Shown here: one piece after another, positions 50,211-63,382 of the stretch
Position numbering within the stretch: the first letter of the stretch is position 1
Layout of the letters: each line of letters starts with the position of its first letter
Assembly: GCF_029227915.1 (NCBI RefSeq)
Contig: NC_079878.1
Location: 11,098,001 to 11,162,000, forward strand
DNA from: Hydractinia symbiolongicarpus
Lineage: Eukaryota; Cnidaria; Hydrozoa; Anthoathecata; Hydractiniidae
Direction of reading: 5' to 3'
DNA length: 64,000 nucleotides
Made by a program: the position numbers and the translations under genes
Notes under the pieces: model-generated
Databases searched by the model: none
What the model was told of the DNA's origin: nothing
Seen by the model: only the letters and a program-made list of their open reading frames with translations

Positions 50211-51695
50211 ACAACCTATTAGTCTGTAAGCAACCTAAGTCTAAAAAGGACAAAACACGGTATCAGTGACAACTCAGCACACTGCAGAGTAGCGAAAACT
50301 CAATTTCTGAGGTAAAGAGCCTAAAATCGGTCTCATTTGTTAGCAATAGAACTGACCTTAGTAAAAACAATCTTAATAACCATAGTTAAAGCCATTGAAA
50401 CTAGATTTCCAATAAAATCAGTAATTATTGAGATACATTAGCTGAACAACTGTGGTAAAGAAAATTGCTACAGCACGTTGTTGTGTAACATCTCTTGTGT
50501 GACTTTTGCACAACATGTATTTTCACAACTTTTTCCGCAGGGTCTTGTGACTCCTGGGGCCCCGTTATTACGGAGTTGCTGCCAAATTAATCAAAAAGGT
50601 TGTACGACAGTTTTTTTTTAACAATTTTTAGGTCATTAGAAAGTAAGTACTATTAATGACGGTTGACCAATTTTTTTATGGACTATACAGAAAATACACC
50701 TTTCCCGAATAAGTTTTCTTTGATGTACCGTTGCTATTTCTCAACTTTGTCAAACAAAATGAATGTGGTTTTGAAATCCTCACCCGAACATCCTCTTACA
50801 ACAGGATTTTTATTTTTTTCCTAATTGAACTCTGCTTGAAACTGAGGCTTATTAGTACAATGAGAAAATTAAGAAGATTTTGACCGTAACAGCATTTTCA
50901 CCCGTCGGATTGGGATTAAAAAAAACTTACACACCAAATCAATGATGTTGAATATGATCCCGAAGTCAAAACATCAAAATTTAAAAAAAAAAATGTAATT
51001 CGGGAAATGTGTCTTCAAGTCCTTTTTTTATATTTTTTCATCACAGACTACTTCAAAAAATCGTATTTTATTCCGAAAAAAATAAGGTATCTTTACGTCA
51101 TATATTACGCGCATCCTTGTCCCCAGGGTTTAACGCCGTTTAACGATTTGTTACTAGCGAATAATGACACCTTAAAATAACGTCAGTAACATTCTTGTCA
51201 TCCATTGGACATGAGTCAACAAAACAATGATAGTTTTATTAGCTTCATACCAATACTAATTGATTCTAATGGACTTTTTAAAATCAACAACGAGCTCGTT
51301 ACAATTTTTCGATTGCTTCTCTAACTACTTTATGATTGACATTGGTTTGGCAGGCCCAATCAAAAATGTCTCTGTTGTACCGGTCGTTGAAATATTTTCC
51401 CCCGTTCAAACGGGTTGCGAAATAACTTTTGGTAGAACATTCCATTGTTATTAGTTTCTAGAATTCCGTGCAATTTTTTGTTGTCGTCGGTGTCATTAGT
51501 CAATTTAAAGATATTTTTATACTTCTTGTGATATTGACCTCGCAATTTTTTAACGTTACCAGGCAAAGCCCAACAAAGTTTTCCATGCACGTTTATTTTA
51601 ATAAGCAAAGGTACAACCAAGGTTTCCTAAATTCTGAGGTCATTTTACTAGAAAGAAGTTTCCTAATTTTGACGGGGGCAAAAAGAGAGATTTTC

Positions 51696-51778
51696 ACAAT
51701 CTCGTCGCAAGGCCTCTTTGAGGTCTGACTCGAAAGTAGTACTAGTATCCGAAAGAGCTCTAGGGACGAATATAAGGC
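51696..51778. mobile_element. Foldback remnant of the GTCCCCAG family
   Basis: GGCCTCTTTGAGGTC, AAAGTAGTACTAGTATCC and GAGCTCTAGGGACGAATAT parallel the core and right end of the copy at 19506-19608. It adjoins, and may have given rise to, the minisatellite that follows. Confidence 0.45.
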
Positions 51779-52295
51779 GGTTCTTATAAAATGATTTCTT
51801 AAAAGGGTTTCTTATAAAGTGGTTCTTATAAGGTGGTTTCTTATGAAGTGGTTCTTATAAAGTGGTTTCTTATAAAGTGGTTCTTATAAAGTGGTTTCTT
51901 ATAAGGTGGTTTTTAAAAAGTGTTTTCTTATAAGATGGTTCTTATGAAGTGGTTTCTTATAAGGTGGTTCTTATGAAGTGGTTTCTTATATGGTGCCTCT
52001 TATAAAGTGTTTTCTTATAAAGTGGTTTCTTATAAGGTGGTTCTTATAAAGTGGTTTCTTATAAAGTGGTTTCTTATAAGGTGGTTCTTATAAAACGGTT
52101 TCTTATAAGGTGGTTCTTATAAAGTGGTTTCTTATAAGGTGGTTCTTATAAAGTGGTTTCTTAAAAGGGTTTCTTATAAGGTGGTTCTTATAAAGTGGTT
52201 TCTTATAAGGTTGTTCTTATAAAGTGGTTTCTTATAGGGTGGTTCTTATAAAGTGGTTTTTTATAAGGTGATTCTTATAAAGTGGTTTCATATGA
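51771..52295. repeat. Minisatellite of alternating 14/15-bp units (about 29-bp dimer)
   Basis: GTGGTTCTTATAAA and GTGGTTTCTTATAAG alternate over about 520 bp, with scattered single-base and short changes (AAGGGTTT, ATGGTGCC). It decays to GGTTTCATATGAAAG at the right end. Not coding: each unit contains stops. Confidence 0.95.
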
Positions 52296-54022
52296 AAGAA
52301 TGCGTGTAATCTTTCTGGTGCACACCGCCCTATTGGCGTTAATTTTCAAACTGTGGCGTTAAATATACCAGCGCTAGATGTATAATTTGTCATAAATTTT
52401 GCCAATTAGTGCTGGTTGTGAGTTACACCCGGTGTTATCATAAGGCGCGATACTTTCCATACACATTTTTCTCTAAGCAAATTTAACAAGCACATTGTTG
52501 CTTGTTGACACTCGACTTGGGAAGGCCAAATTTACATCTGTTTGGTCAATTTGATGGCCAGTGCATTAATTAAAATCAACATTTATTGTTGTCATCTTTT
52601 TTCTTTGAAACTTAACTCTCTTTCAAAATTCGAATGTCTCCTTAACATTGCTTTTTTTATCCTTTTTATTTTTTATGTTTCTTCACTTACCCACTTCAGG
52701 CTTAGCTGTTTTCAATAAGTTGCTTTATTTTAAAACGAATTTAAGGCTCGTGTTGCTTTTTGAAACGCTTGTAATTACAATTAACCAGAATGTCTGTACT
52801 GCTATCTCAATTTTTCGTCAAAGGACTGTAGCAACAGAGAAATATATCTCATAAACCTTTATGAAGGCTTACTTTTAAAAATATCTACTTCAAATCACGT
52901 TCGACATGAAGTGTTATAACATTTTTGCATGATCAGCAATAATGGTGGTAGATATGATGCAATCTATCCACAACTAGGAAACAATGAACATTGAATGGTA
53001 GTTTAGTTATTAAGAACTAATTTCCCGGTCCACCCAGGAAGACAAAATAATTAAAAACCTACATGCAGCAATTACTTGTCACAATTTACCCCCGGGATCA
53101 ATTTCTATCATGTACATGTCGGGCCAATGATATATGAAAGAGTGTCAGTTTCGCGCGCGCTTTTTTTTTTCTTTTTGCCGCCCTGTTTGATATCAACTAT
53201 TTATTATTATAGATTGTCATTTTTCACGCGCAGAAAGAAATTTGGGTGAGCAGTTATTGGTTGTTTGCTACTAATACTAATTAGAAAATATGACCTCTAA
53301 AACAGCCAGGTACACGTTTTTCTTATGAGAAATCTGGCCGGGGGGTCTATTTTGAAAGTTTACTATTGCCGAAGTTCTAGCTCCAGACATGATGAGTTCC
53401 TAAACAACGTTTTATTCTTTAGTTGGAAAAATAAGATCTATAAAGGCATGTACCGAAGAGACAATAAAAATAATTTTTCTTAAATAAACTGTCATAAAGT
53501 ATATTCCCATTGATATATTCAACTTGTTCAAAAAAAACATAATTCATTCACAAACGTGCGGTTATTATTATGTCCGCTAAAATTAATATCATTAAGTTTA
53601 ACGATATCAAACTAATACCCTTTTTATTTCCTAATGTTATAATTTGAGGATGTTTCCTCTACTAAGTATTCCTTGATGTGTTTTTCTATTGTAGATTGTT
53701 TTAGCGTGGTTAACATTAAAGTATAATTCCATATTTTGCCTTCCTCTTTTTCCTCCCTGTCTATCATAAATCTAAAATATGCTGACCGATGATATTGTTG
53801 TAATTTTGAATGTTCAACCTTCTAAGCCTATTTAAATATGCGTTTAACAATTATTTTTTTAACAGTGTTTTGACTGTAAACAGCATTTAGATCATATAAG
53901 TTAGAGTACCTAAACCACCCTGATCTGAGTTCCGTGACTGACAGAGAAACACTATTCTTCTTACTACGCTTACTTAAATCGAATACAGTTGATTCAATAT
54001 GAATAACTTTGCTAAACTGGAT

Positions 54023-54180
54023 ACAGTGGATTCTTTCTACCTCGAATACAAACTTGATCAAACTTTTTTTCCATCCCTCTTCGAATTCTTTCTCGAATAT
54101 GCACTTTGTTTATTTTTTCATTTTAACCTATTTTTTTCTCCTTAATCTCTCGAATTTATCATTTCTTAAACAAATTAAGG
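54023..54180. mobile_element. Decayed pogo-like MITE
   Basis: CAGTGGATTCTTTCTACCTC at about 54023 is a mutated form of the terminal repeat of the MITE at 61292-61449. CTCGAATAC, TTCGAATTC and TCTCGAATT words follow. The right end cannot be placed. Confidence 0.45.
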
Positions 54181-54658
54181 GCCCTTTGCAACCTTGTCTC
54201 CAGGGGTTCTTGCCTTTTTGAGATATTAAGGGTCAGCCTTTAAATAAGCGCTAGCAGCTTTGACAGGTACAAAATCCTGGGCAAAACAGGATAAGGCCTT
54301 TTGCTTAGGAGACCTTCACTGTGTTTTCATATACTCACTTCGGCGCGTTTTAATCACATCGACAAGCTGGGCTAAGCTAATGAAAATTTACAGGGGAATT
54401 AAAGTTAATAAATTCCTATAAAGTTTATTAATTTATTTATTGAATTAAGATATTATTTGCTTACAAAGTATTAATTAATCTATTAATAATTCCTAACCTC
54501 AAGAAATGAACAAAACTTCACGAAAAGACCAGCTTACAAACTTCATATTTTGGTTCTTGTTAAGGTGCTATATATATCTAATCGCTTGTACATATGTGAA
54601 AAAATACATTTTATATACACTATTATTTACAACAGGCTATATATCTTTTTTTAAATAA

Positions 54659-54682
54659 TATATATATATATATATATATATA
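54659..54682. repeat. (TA)12 microsatellite
   Basis: Uninterrupted TA dinucleotide run about 150 bp beyond the 3' end of the lysine-rich cystine-knot gene. Confidence 0.9.
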
Positions 54683-54789
54683 CTAACTGTCAATATAATT
54701 TCCTGTCCAGCATTAGTATTTTTGTTCTGGTTGCTATAGTGACATACAATATGGCTGACCAGCGCTCTTTTAAACAATGTTTTTCGCTT

Positions 54790-54795
54790 TTTATT
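54790..54795 (-). promoter_or_regulatory. Polyadenylation signal AATAAA
   Basis: AATAAA on the minus strand, 33 nt past the stop codon at 54829. Fits the 3' end of the cystine-knot gene. Confidence 0.6.
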
Positions 54796-54828
54796 TTATA
54801 GTATTTCTCAAGGTTTCATGTCACAATG

Positions 54829-55750
54829 TCACAAAAAAATGTATGATATAAGTTCAGCATAGGAAATGTTCTTACTAACTGTCTTTTTCTTTTCTTTATT
54901 TTTTTTGTTTTTATTTTTCTTTTCTTTATTTTTCTTGTTTTTATTTTTCTTTTCTTTATTTTTCTGTTCTTTTTTCTTCCTATTTTTTCTTCTTTTTCTG
55001 TTTTTTCCTTTACGCTTACTCTTTCTGTATTTTCGTCTCAATTTTTCTCGAATTAATTTTAAAGAGTTAAAAATCCCTTTACTGTTCTTTTTCCTGTTCT
55101 TCCGATTTCGCTTTCTGCGTTTGATTTTCCGCTGCTTTTTCTTACTTCGAAGTTTGCGCGGAGGGGCGAGCGTCGGTATTTTGTTATCAATCTGACATGG
55201 TCGACATCTGCATTTAGTCGCTTTCTTCACAAGAACCTGTTTTTCTTCAAGCCCACAATCAAGAGTCACTACAAATTCCTCTTCCGCCACTGGGCTACAC
55301 ATTGAGCACTCGAAATAACCCGTCCTTTGTCGGGGTACAAACGCAGTGGAACATAGTCCCGAACAAGCTGTCTTCTTGACTTTCTTAGACTTGCATCCGT
55401 GAAATAAACCTACTTCTTCCATGAATGATATCACCTGGCATGATTGTTGTGCAGATCTATGGCTAGGGAGTAGGTTTTCTAGTATTTCGTTTATACTAAG
55501 ACTATCTGTTAACGTCGGTGCCGTATATACGGTGACGGTTAGATGAGCAGCTAACAAGAGAATGTAAATATCTGAAAATAAAACACAAGCAAACATTGTC
55601 ATTTCTTTATTGTTGTTCGAGATAGAAGGCACCTATTGAAAGGAAATATTACCGATTGCTACCTATTAGCTTCATAGAGCGGTCAGGGAAATTTAATTTA
55701 AAAAATTAAAAATACTAAAGAATGCAACAAGCAGTATACTTACATTTCAT
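54829..55750 (-). CDS. Secreted DAN/gremlin-like cystine-knot protein with lysine-rich tail
   Basis: Exon 1 has only 7 coding nt (55750-55744, ATGAAAT|GTAAGT). Exon 2 is 55571-54829 (acceptor ATTTTCAG|ATATTT). The phase-1 join gives 249 residues, starting MKYIYILLLAAHLTVTVYTA, a good signal peptide. Reading the exon-2 frame straight upstream would give a poorer N-terminus. A CTCK domain follows with 10 cysteines: SCQV, GC, CSGLC, CSMC, VVTLDC and CRCRPC. It lacks the extra cysteine of C-x-CC. FVPRQ after CxGxC and the VTLDC strand resemble gremlin/DAN BMP antagonists. The last ~110 residues are lysine/arginine/asparagine-rich, with decamer repeats (KNKEKKNKNK) at the end. Such a tail could bind heparan sulfate and hold the protein near cells, which is inference. 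A TATA box and AATAAA flank the gene. Confidence 0.87.
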
Positions 55751-55837
55751 TTTGTTACGTGCAGGAGAGTTCGTGTTACAGTATGTTGCATTGTCGCTTG
55801 CCATTGATACACTAAAACATAATAGCTTTGTGCTTCT

Positions 55838-55846
55838 CTATTTATG
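55838..55846 (-). promoter_or_regulatory. TATA-like box (CATAAATAG)
   Basis: On the minus strand, 88 nt upstream of the ATG at 55750. The distance and form are almost the same as for the TATA box of the cystine-knot gene at 11657 (TATAAATAG, 80 nt from the A of ATG). It supports the tiny first coding exon. Confidence 0.55.
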
Positions 55847-58800
55847 AATGTGACGGAAATTACAAAATGACAGATTACAGTTGTAATGAGATGACATCTA
55901 GCATTATTGGAAAGGTAATTTGCAGCTTATACGTTTATTAGGAACATTAAAACAAATGTCTCATTCAAAGACGTCCAATTCAGAAGCATGTGAAGAAAGG
56001 AGAACGTCTTTTTGTTATTTTTGATGTCATCCGACTAACTGGAACAAATTTATGAATCTATTGGGTTAAGAGGAAAACCCTTTTTGAGGCCAAGTTTAAC
56101 CGATTTTTTGAAGAAACAGTTAGTTTCTACCTAGCTAAAATGTAGGGGTGGAACATGACGTTAACAATAAGGTTCTAGTTGGCTAGCAGAGACTAATAAC
56201 GTTTTAAGAGTGAAAATTTTGCCCATCACATATTCGTCCCCAGGGTTTACTGAACATTTACACGAATCATAAAAATGGCAAAATGTCTTAGGACTTGTCT
56301 TCGGCTCAAAAAATATTGTTTGATAACAATGATATGCTAAAACAACGAGATATACACTTTACTTTATGACTTATATCTAAATAAAACTCCCCCTTCCTCC
56401 CTCCTCTATTCGTGTATACGATTTATGGCGATTAGCGCAAGTGGTTTTGATTTATGGCGATTAGCACTATTTTAGGTGACGGCACCTTAAGTAGCAATAC
56501 AATGATGTTTTATATCTACAAGAAAAACCGCAGTTGTGCTTGAGGGAGGTACATTCACTTCTAATTTTAAACCCACAATTATCATTTGTCTTCCGTAATG
56601 TGTCGCACACTACATGATTGATTTCCCCAAGAAAAAAAATAAGTATTTACGGTCCCAATCTCCACATTTTATAGACAGATGTTAGTGCCGCTACCGCTAA
56701 ATCAAGGGGTTCCATAAATCACAAAAATTAATATTTCTAGAGACGAATTTTATATTACAATGTTACTTCTCTTTTTTATTTTCCATCTCTTCTTCCTCCC
56801 ATCCATTGAGCTATGAAAAACCCTTTATAACGAATTGTAATCCACAAAACAGTCAGGGTCTTGCAACACCAAAAAAGCTTTTATGTTTATACTTGCTTCT
56901 GGGGTTTTCGAACATATTAAGGCCATCCATAACTTTTGTAAGCTTCTTCAAATCGAATCAAACTCAATCTTGAAATGTGTCTAAAATACTACTATCTGCT
57001 TTAAAATCAATTACTTTAGTTCTAACGAATTTTAACATTTTGTTTAGAGTTTCTAAGAATCCAATAAGAGTAATTGAAAATATTTTCCGTATTTTACATA
57101 AAATCAAAAAAATCGGAAAAATAAAATGATTCTTCTTGATCAAATAAAATGGGTGTTTATTTTATTTCTAAGGATATTATAAAAGTTATTATACTTTTCT
57201 GATTATGAGGATTTCCATAGAAATTTAAGGGGTAGTTTTGAGTAATGACCAATTTCTTAGAGGCTCTGGAAGTTATGGGACCTGCAAGTTTAGCATGGAG
57301 GTGCCTAATTAATAGATATATAAAATAATTCAATAAGTATCATAAACCGTGCAGAATAGCAAAAAAGAGTTAATTTAAAAACCAAGGCCGGAATCCCCCC
57401 CCCTCCCCCCACACACACAGAAACTGAAGAGTTGTTATGAGAATGTAAATATACTAAATGACGAAAATTAAGTATATAAAATAATATTCGGTAAGTATGT
57501 GATTATTTTTATAAAAGGTAGTTGAAATTTTTTATTTTGACGGAACTTTTGATAAAATATATGTGGTAAATGCCTGTCTTCACATACACGTTTCACAGTT
57601 AGCCTTTGATGGCTTAGTGCAACTCCTTTGTTAGTGTCAACATTGTGAACAACTTGCAAATAAGATTGAAAATCCAATTAAGTTACAGCTTATTGTGGTT
57701 TCCCATCCAATAAAACGTCTGACTGGTGGTTATATTAACATTCTTTCCTGGTGGATAGGAAATGATGCTAATTATTTTTTAACCAAACAAAAGTTTTTTG
57801 TCTCGGCTTTATTCTTTGGCATAAATATGACCTATTGAGCAATACCAGTAAAAATTAAACCTCTATTGTTCTTTCCAAGACTAAATATATAAACATAAAA
57901 CAATTATGTTAATCTAAATGATCCACCAAAGCATGCAGTATGCTTTGGATTCTCATTAGCTTCTGAGATTGTGTTTCTCTTCATTAATTATATTGGCTAG
58001 GGTGGGAAAATATTTTTACGTCGATTAAGCTCTTAAACAAATTTTCCATTACCACGTCCATCTGATTCTTGATTAATCCTAATAAGATGAAAATGATACA
58101 CAGGTGCGTCTAATTATGCAATAAAGTCTAAAAAGAATTCCTGATTGCCACACTTCATCAAGAAGTTTTGTTAGTTTTGTTAAGTGCAGCTATGTATGGA
58201 CATCCGGTGAGAAACCAATGGCTGATAATAATGTTAATCACAGTTTGATGAGATGAAGTTCTCTTCTATCCTAAGTAATTGAGTTTTTTACTAGCATACC
58301 ACACAAGCACCATAAGTGATTCTTTCTATTTTATTTTATTGGTCAAAACAAACAACTTTACAAGTATTTATTTATAGAAACTAGTGAAAAGATTTAAAAA
58401 CTGGCAGTTTCCTAATCTTTTGGCAATTTTAATACACTGAAAGTTTCATATTTGGTTTCTCAAACTCAAACTGCATTTAAATAACATAAAAGCTTTTATT
58501 TTTCACTATAGTTCTATTAATAAATACAAACAAAGATTGGAAAACATGCGATTATTCAGTTTAAACACAAAATGTCTCGATTGAAATTGTTTCGATTTGA
58601 ATCGCTTGTCTCTACGCTAGATGACTTATCGCTTGGCGTGCTTCAGTTAAGCGAGCAAGAATAAAGTAAGAATGAACAAGGGGGTGTCTAGTTCAAGACG
58701 AGGCATGAAATTATTGAAGACGAGACATGAAATTATTACAATATACGATCGATTGAAGAAATGAGACATATTTTATTAGCTGTATTGATTTAAACAGAAT

Positions 58801-61291
58801 GTTTTTTCCAGATTGTAAGATCATCATGGGATACCGCATATTTCCATTTATCTATCCGGAAGGATGTACCAGTAATTTTCCCATATTAGGTAAATTTAAA
58901 ATTAAACGAGGTAGTGTCGCTTGGTGACGATTTAAACAAAAGCTTTTTATCAAATTTTCATCTAGAGATCATTATGGCCAACAACAGAAACATAACCATA
59001 TTATTACAGTAATAAAAATAACAGAAAAAGTATCTATAAAAAACAATAGTTGAAATTTTGGAAAACACAATAATTTTTAGTTAATAAAGAGAAGTTTTAA
59101 AAGAAATAGTAAAAGGGAAAGAACAAATCATTTCTTTTTTTTTATTCTCTTCTCCTGGCAAAAAGAAAAAAGGACGTACATTTCGCCTGTCATGCAATTT
59201 CGTCCCCCGTCATCATTATTTTGATATTGACGTAAGAATTAATACGGGCGCTTAAAACATATTTTACCTTAACAAAGTGAGGTAAAGGCGCTCTGTTGGG
59301 GAAGTAAAACTATTCCAATAACAATGGTATGTCACAAAACATAAAATACAAACAAAAATGTGTCTGAAACAATGATTTACAGTTTCTTATGAGATTTTAG
59401 AACTTTAAATTTAGGAGTATTTTGTGTGAGGTTAAACACGTTTCGTTCTGCATTTTATCACAGTCACACGATTTTCTTGTGACTTTGAATAGAATTTCTT
59501 ATAAAGTTCTTCCGAGGCTTTTCTCAGCCTTGCTAATTGACCTAATTACAACTTCCTAAATAGACTCTCACATCTCACATGCTTGGCTTCTTGACATTCA
59601 GTGAGAGGTCAGGCTTATGGAATTTTCAGTAATTTTTGATCAGGGAGAGTTAATTAATGTCAGAAAAACATTTTATTTTGTTTTTAAATATTTTTATTTT
59701 TTGTTTTACCTTTCCATCATCATCATCATGATATTTTCAAATAGATTTTTTTAACTCTTTCTAACTTGCGGACTAAAAAACAACTTCCATAAATAGCGTG
59801 TTAATGTACAATAATTATTCTCTTTAATATTCAGTACTATTTTTTAATAGCTTTCAGTGAAAAGTTTTACTACAAAAGCGCTCCTTCACTGAAAATCGCG
59901 TGCACATGTGAGCCATTAGAATTTTCTTATTTCACGCAATAAAGCTATTTGCACGATTTTTAATTATTTTTCTTACTTGGGAATTCTAAAGCATTTGAAA
60001 ACGTTCTTGAAAATCACAAAAGTACAAGTTTGAAAGCAGACACTCATAATAGGGGTGGGTTCATTGTTGGCTAAAAAACGCCATGTTTTAAGGTTTGGCG
60101 TTTCTTTGAGGGCGTGTTACCATTACAAGCCAGTGAAGAAAAAAGGGGGAAAGGCAAAATTGACTAAAACACCATTAGGTACTAGTCTTCACTTCGTACG
60201 TCTTTTTATATTTGATGGAACCTACAGTGCGGCTGTTAAAAAAACTTTGCAATCCCTGGACGAAAATTTGCCCATTGGGGTGAACTTACTTTGTGTCCAA
60301 AATAAATGCGTCTTCAAACTCGACGACAGCAGGAAACAAATTTACACGTTGAATTTTTGCGCTAGTACGAACTTCTTCTATGACGTGGGTGGATGTATAC
60401 AAAGTACAAAGATACAGGTTACAAGAAAAGAAAAATCACCAGGGTAATAACAAACCATTTTGACAGAGACAGGAAAACTTACGGAGCATTTCTGCACTGT
60501 CACATTACCACGCGCGTTTAACTGACGTTTCAAATTTTTACTGCATCAATTAAAACCAGTTAAGATGCATGAGGCAATGCTTAAATATTAATTATCGCAA
60601 TTAATAGCCCACTCAAAATTCCACATAAAATTCTTCTGACATTTCTGACGCTACAACTTCAGTTAACACACATAAATGCTTTCGATGTAATAGTTAATCG
60701 TGCGAAAAAATTTATTGCATCACTGAAGAGCGATTATAGGTATCATATAATGTGTTTATATTATTCATCAATTTTTAAGAAAAAACTTTTATGGATACTT
60801 AATCCCTTGCTTTCGATACAAGTTCTATATCCAGGTGAAGTTGGTTAGGCGTTGACTTAAGCAAGTGCAATTAGCCTTAGTTTAGGCCCGGCATTAACTT
60901 AAGATTGGCTTTAACTAAGGGTTGTCGTTGACTTAGGCCCGGCGTAAATTAGTCCGGAATTAACTTATAGCCAGCTAGCTACCAAGGTACGTTACGATTT
61001 TATGCGATTGAGAATTGAGATTCGTCTAGTTGTAATTTACATGGTCATGTTGCAGTTAAAATATAAGCTATATATCGTTCTAATTAAAATCGGTTACCAT
61101 TTATTTAATAGTCAAATTCCCCTGAATTAACTCACGTTCCCTGCTTTGAAGCGAGTGTGCGGTGACGGATCATATTCTAAAAGTTTTGCATACATTCCAT
61201 CGTCTCCTTTGAGAATGTGAGATAACTCTGACTTCTTTAAAAAAAATTCTTAAATTATAGTCAAAAGGGTACTATTGGGTAAAAAAAAGTA
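55847..61291. other. Non-coding interval
   Basis: No supported gene. Minor items: a C-run beside CACACA near 57396-57419, a tandem 22-bp duplication (AAGACGAGRCATGAAATTATT, 58694-58737), a CAT run near 59714, and an open frame of about 130 codons at 60055-60447. That frame has GTG as its first codon and no family resemblance. Confidence 0.5.
60840..60975 (+). repeat. Degenerate tandem repeat, CTTAGGCCCGGC type
   Basis: Three to four imperfect copies of GTTGACTTAGGCCCGGCRTT followed by AACTTAAG-like words. The period is irregular (about 30-55 bp). Confidence 0.55.
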
Positions 61292-61449
61292 CAGTGGAAT
61301 CTCTCTATCTCGAACTCTAGAGGGACCAAAAAATTTGTTCGAGATAGAGAAAGTTCCAGATAAGGAAAGGAAAATACCTTAGGCGGACCACAAAGGGACC
61401 GAGACTTTAGTTCGAGATAGGGAGTCGTCAAGATAGAGAGATTCCACTG
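61292..61449. mobile_element. 158-bp pogo/Tigger-like MITE
   Basis: Terminal inverted repeats CAGTGGAATCTCTCTATC at 61292 and its exact complement ending at 61449. The interior has CTCGAACTCTAGAGGGACC and TTCGAGATAGAGA/TTCGAGATAGGGA. A TA precedes the left end, as expected for the Tc1-pogo class, while the right flank reads CA. No coding capacity; it would have been moved by a pogo-type transposase. Confidence 0.88.
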
Positions 61450-62373
61450 CATTTTCAAATATGCTAAGTGAGGAGAAAAAAAATTATTCCTGATCTTATA
61501 ATGACATAAGAGAATTTATAAATAAAGATATTACTCAAAATACTACAAACCGACTTTTACTTTTTAGATCTACAATACTGCATAAAAAATGCAAACTACA
61601 GGATGTGTCAAATAATACCTTTTGTTCGGTCCTAAAAACAGAAAATTGGATAAAATTTTAAAACATTACAATTCCGAATTACCAAATATACCTGCAGGAG
61701 ACAGTAAAAATAATGATTACACCAGAAAAAGCCATTCTTGTGAAATAAGGCTAGTTTGTTCGTAGATAGGCTACAAGTCTTTGTTGGATCACTTCCATTA
61801 TTTCGTAGCAGGTAATATCTTCCACAAAAAGACGCTGTAACATATTACATACATAGCTCTCCCACCACAATGTCCATACTCCTCTAAAAGACTGTTAGCT
61901 ACTATGTCTGTTACTATCCCTTGGTACGTTTTTTTCAGTAAAACTTCTAATTATTAAATCAGTTATTTATTTTTTCAGCCTCTGGTAAAAATTATACCAC
62001 AGCTAGCCAATAAAAACTTAGTCGACTTTAAATATTCTCATTCCTGCCTTTGTGTTTAGTAGTTTATTGTCATTTTTCTTGTGTGTTATCGTTTGCGGTG
62101 TAAAGGGAGGAACAGACGGGTAGGTTTAATATCAGTTTATTGGTATTAGCTAATAAATGTTTGTTTTACAATTACTTATATTAGGCAGCTATTAGAATTT
62201 GAGTATAGTGCCTCGAATGCAAAGTTAGGTATGCTCTTTTCATGGTTAGCTATTTATGAAAAGAAAAAAATTGTTTCCAGATGGATTATTTCTTTGAAGA
62301 TTGTTAAACGGTCATTTTTGCTTTACTTGTTAAAATAAGAAGATTTCGCGTGAAGAAGTTTTCGCAAAAGAAT

Positions 62374-62424
62374 ATGTTGGTGCGCGAAATGATAGAAGTA
62401 TTTTGTCTGTTTGTGCACCAACAT
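62374..62424. repeat. Hairpin (10-bp perfect arms, longer imperfect stem)
   Basis: ATGTTGGTGC and GCACCAACAT flank 31 nt. Weaker pairing continues outward. A second hairpin follows at 62518-62573. Confidence 0.6.
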
Positions 62425-62517
62425 CTTCCTGCAAAGTGTTTAAAAATAAAGAGGGATAATTCAATTCAATTAAAAAAACTGCAGTATTTACACAGTACAC
62501 AGTATTTTGAAGACTAA

Positions 62518-62573
62518 CCATTGTACCGTAGGCCGTTCGTTTGATAAGTCCTAGACGGTACAGAATGGTTAAT
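62518..62573. repeat. Imperfect hairpin
   Basis: ACCATTGTACCGT pairs with ACGGTACAGAATGGT, with a 2-nt bulge, around a 28-nt centre. Confidence 0.55.
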
Positions 62574-63382
62574 GGCCATTTTTGAGGTGTTTTATATTTT
62601 TGCAATATTTTTTTTTGTATTTTTGCATGTTTACATATTTAGCATGGATAAATCTTTAATAAATCAATTTAAAAATTTTGGCTGCATAAACGCACATCCT
62701 GACTGTATTTTTACTGTTCTGTTACCTAATTTTTTATTCCGTTTGTTTTTATCATAGCCAACATTATTCTTTATTGTGTGTTATATTCACAAATCTTATT
62801 TTACTAAGGTGCAGAGAGAAACCAAGGGAAGCCCACCAAGGACCAATAGATTGGTTCCAGAGAGGGAGATATTTGTGAAGTATATTGTTTTGTGGCACCA
62901 TGGCCTTTTTAGAAAGCTATAGCATTTTACTTTAATTTGCGTCCCCTTTGTTCAACTAGAGAGTGTTGGTCGTCAACCACTTATTTAGTATTTCATTCAT
63001 GTTATCGCCGTGGTTTGGTCAGATAAAATTATTTTCTGTTAAACATCCAGATATTTTAAAAAAAACAAAGAGAAAGTTTTCGATGTAGAAACAAAAACAT
63101 GGAAACTTAAAGTTCAAAGATATAAGAACAAACGAATTTAGAAGCATGGCTGGCAATACATTTACTGTGTATGTGCTATACAATTTGTGAAAAAGAAATA
63201 CAGTATTTTCAAATTTATTGACAATCTTTTGGTAAGAGCGTGTGCTACCATAAAAACTTCTTTGGTTCCCTGATTCAATCGTTGTTCGACCAATCTTTCA
63301 ACTGCAGGAGAGTAAGAGTTGGTTGTTTTTTTTATGACGTTTTTATTAAGCCGACGATGCTATAGTTGACGTGTTCATGATC

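Larger units (their letters stand above)
47591..54658. other. Non-coding interval with repeats
   Basis: No supported gene between MRPS22 and the cystine-knot gene at 54829. Open frames at 48838-49164 and 51260-51728 resemble nothing and lie in repeat-like sequence. Contents listed separately: foldback at 50116-50210, foldback remnant at 51696-51778, minisatellite at 51771-52295 and pogo-like remnant near 54023-54180. Confidence 0.5.

Noticed and set aside
54866-55195. Plus-strand frame of phenylalanine/leucine-rich protein
   Set aside because: It is the antisense shadow of the lysine-rich tail of the minus-strand cystine-knot gene.
60055-60447. 130-codon plus-strand frame as a gene
   Set aside because: It begins at GTG, has no family resemblance, no signal peptide, and no supporting splice or promoter context.
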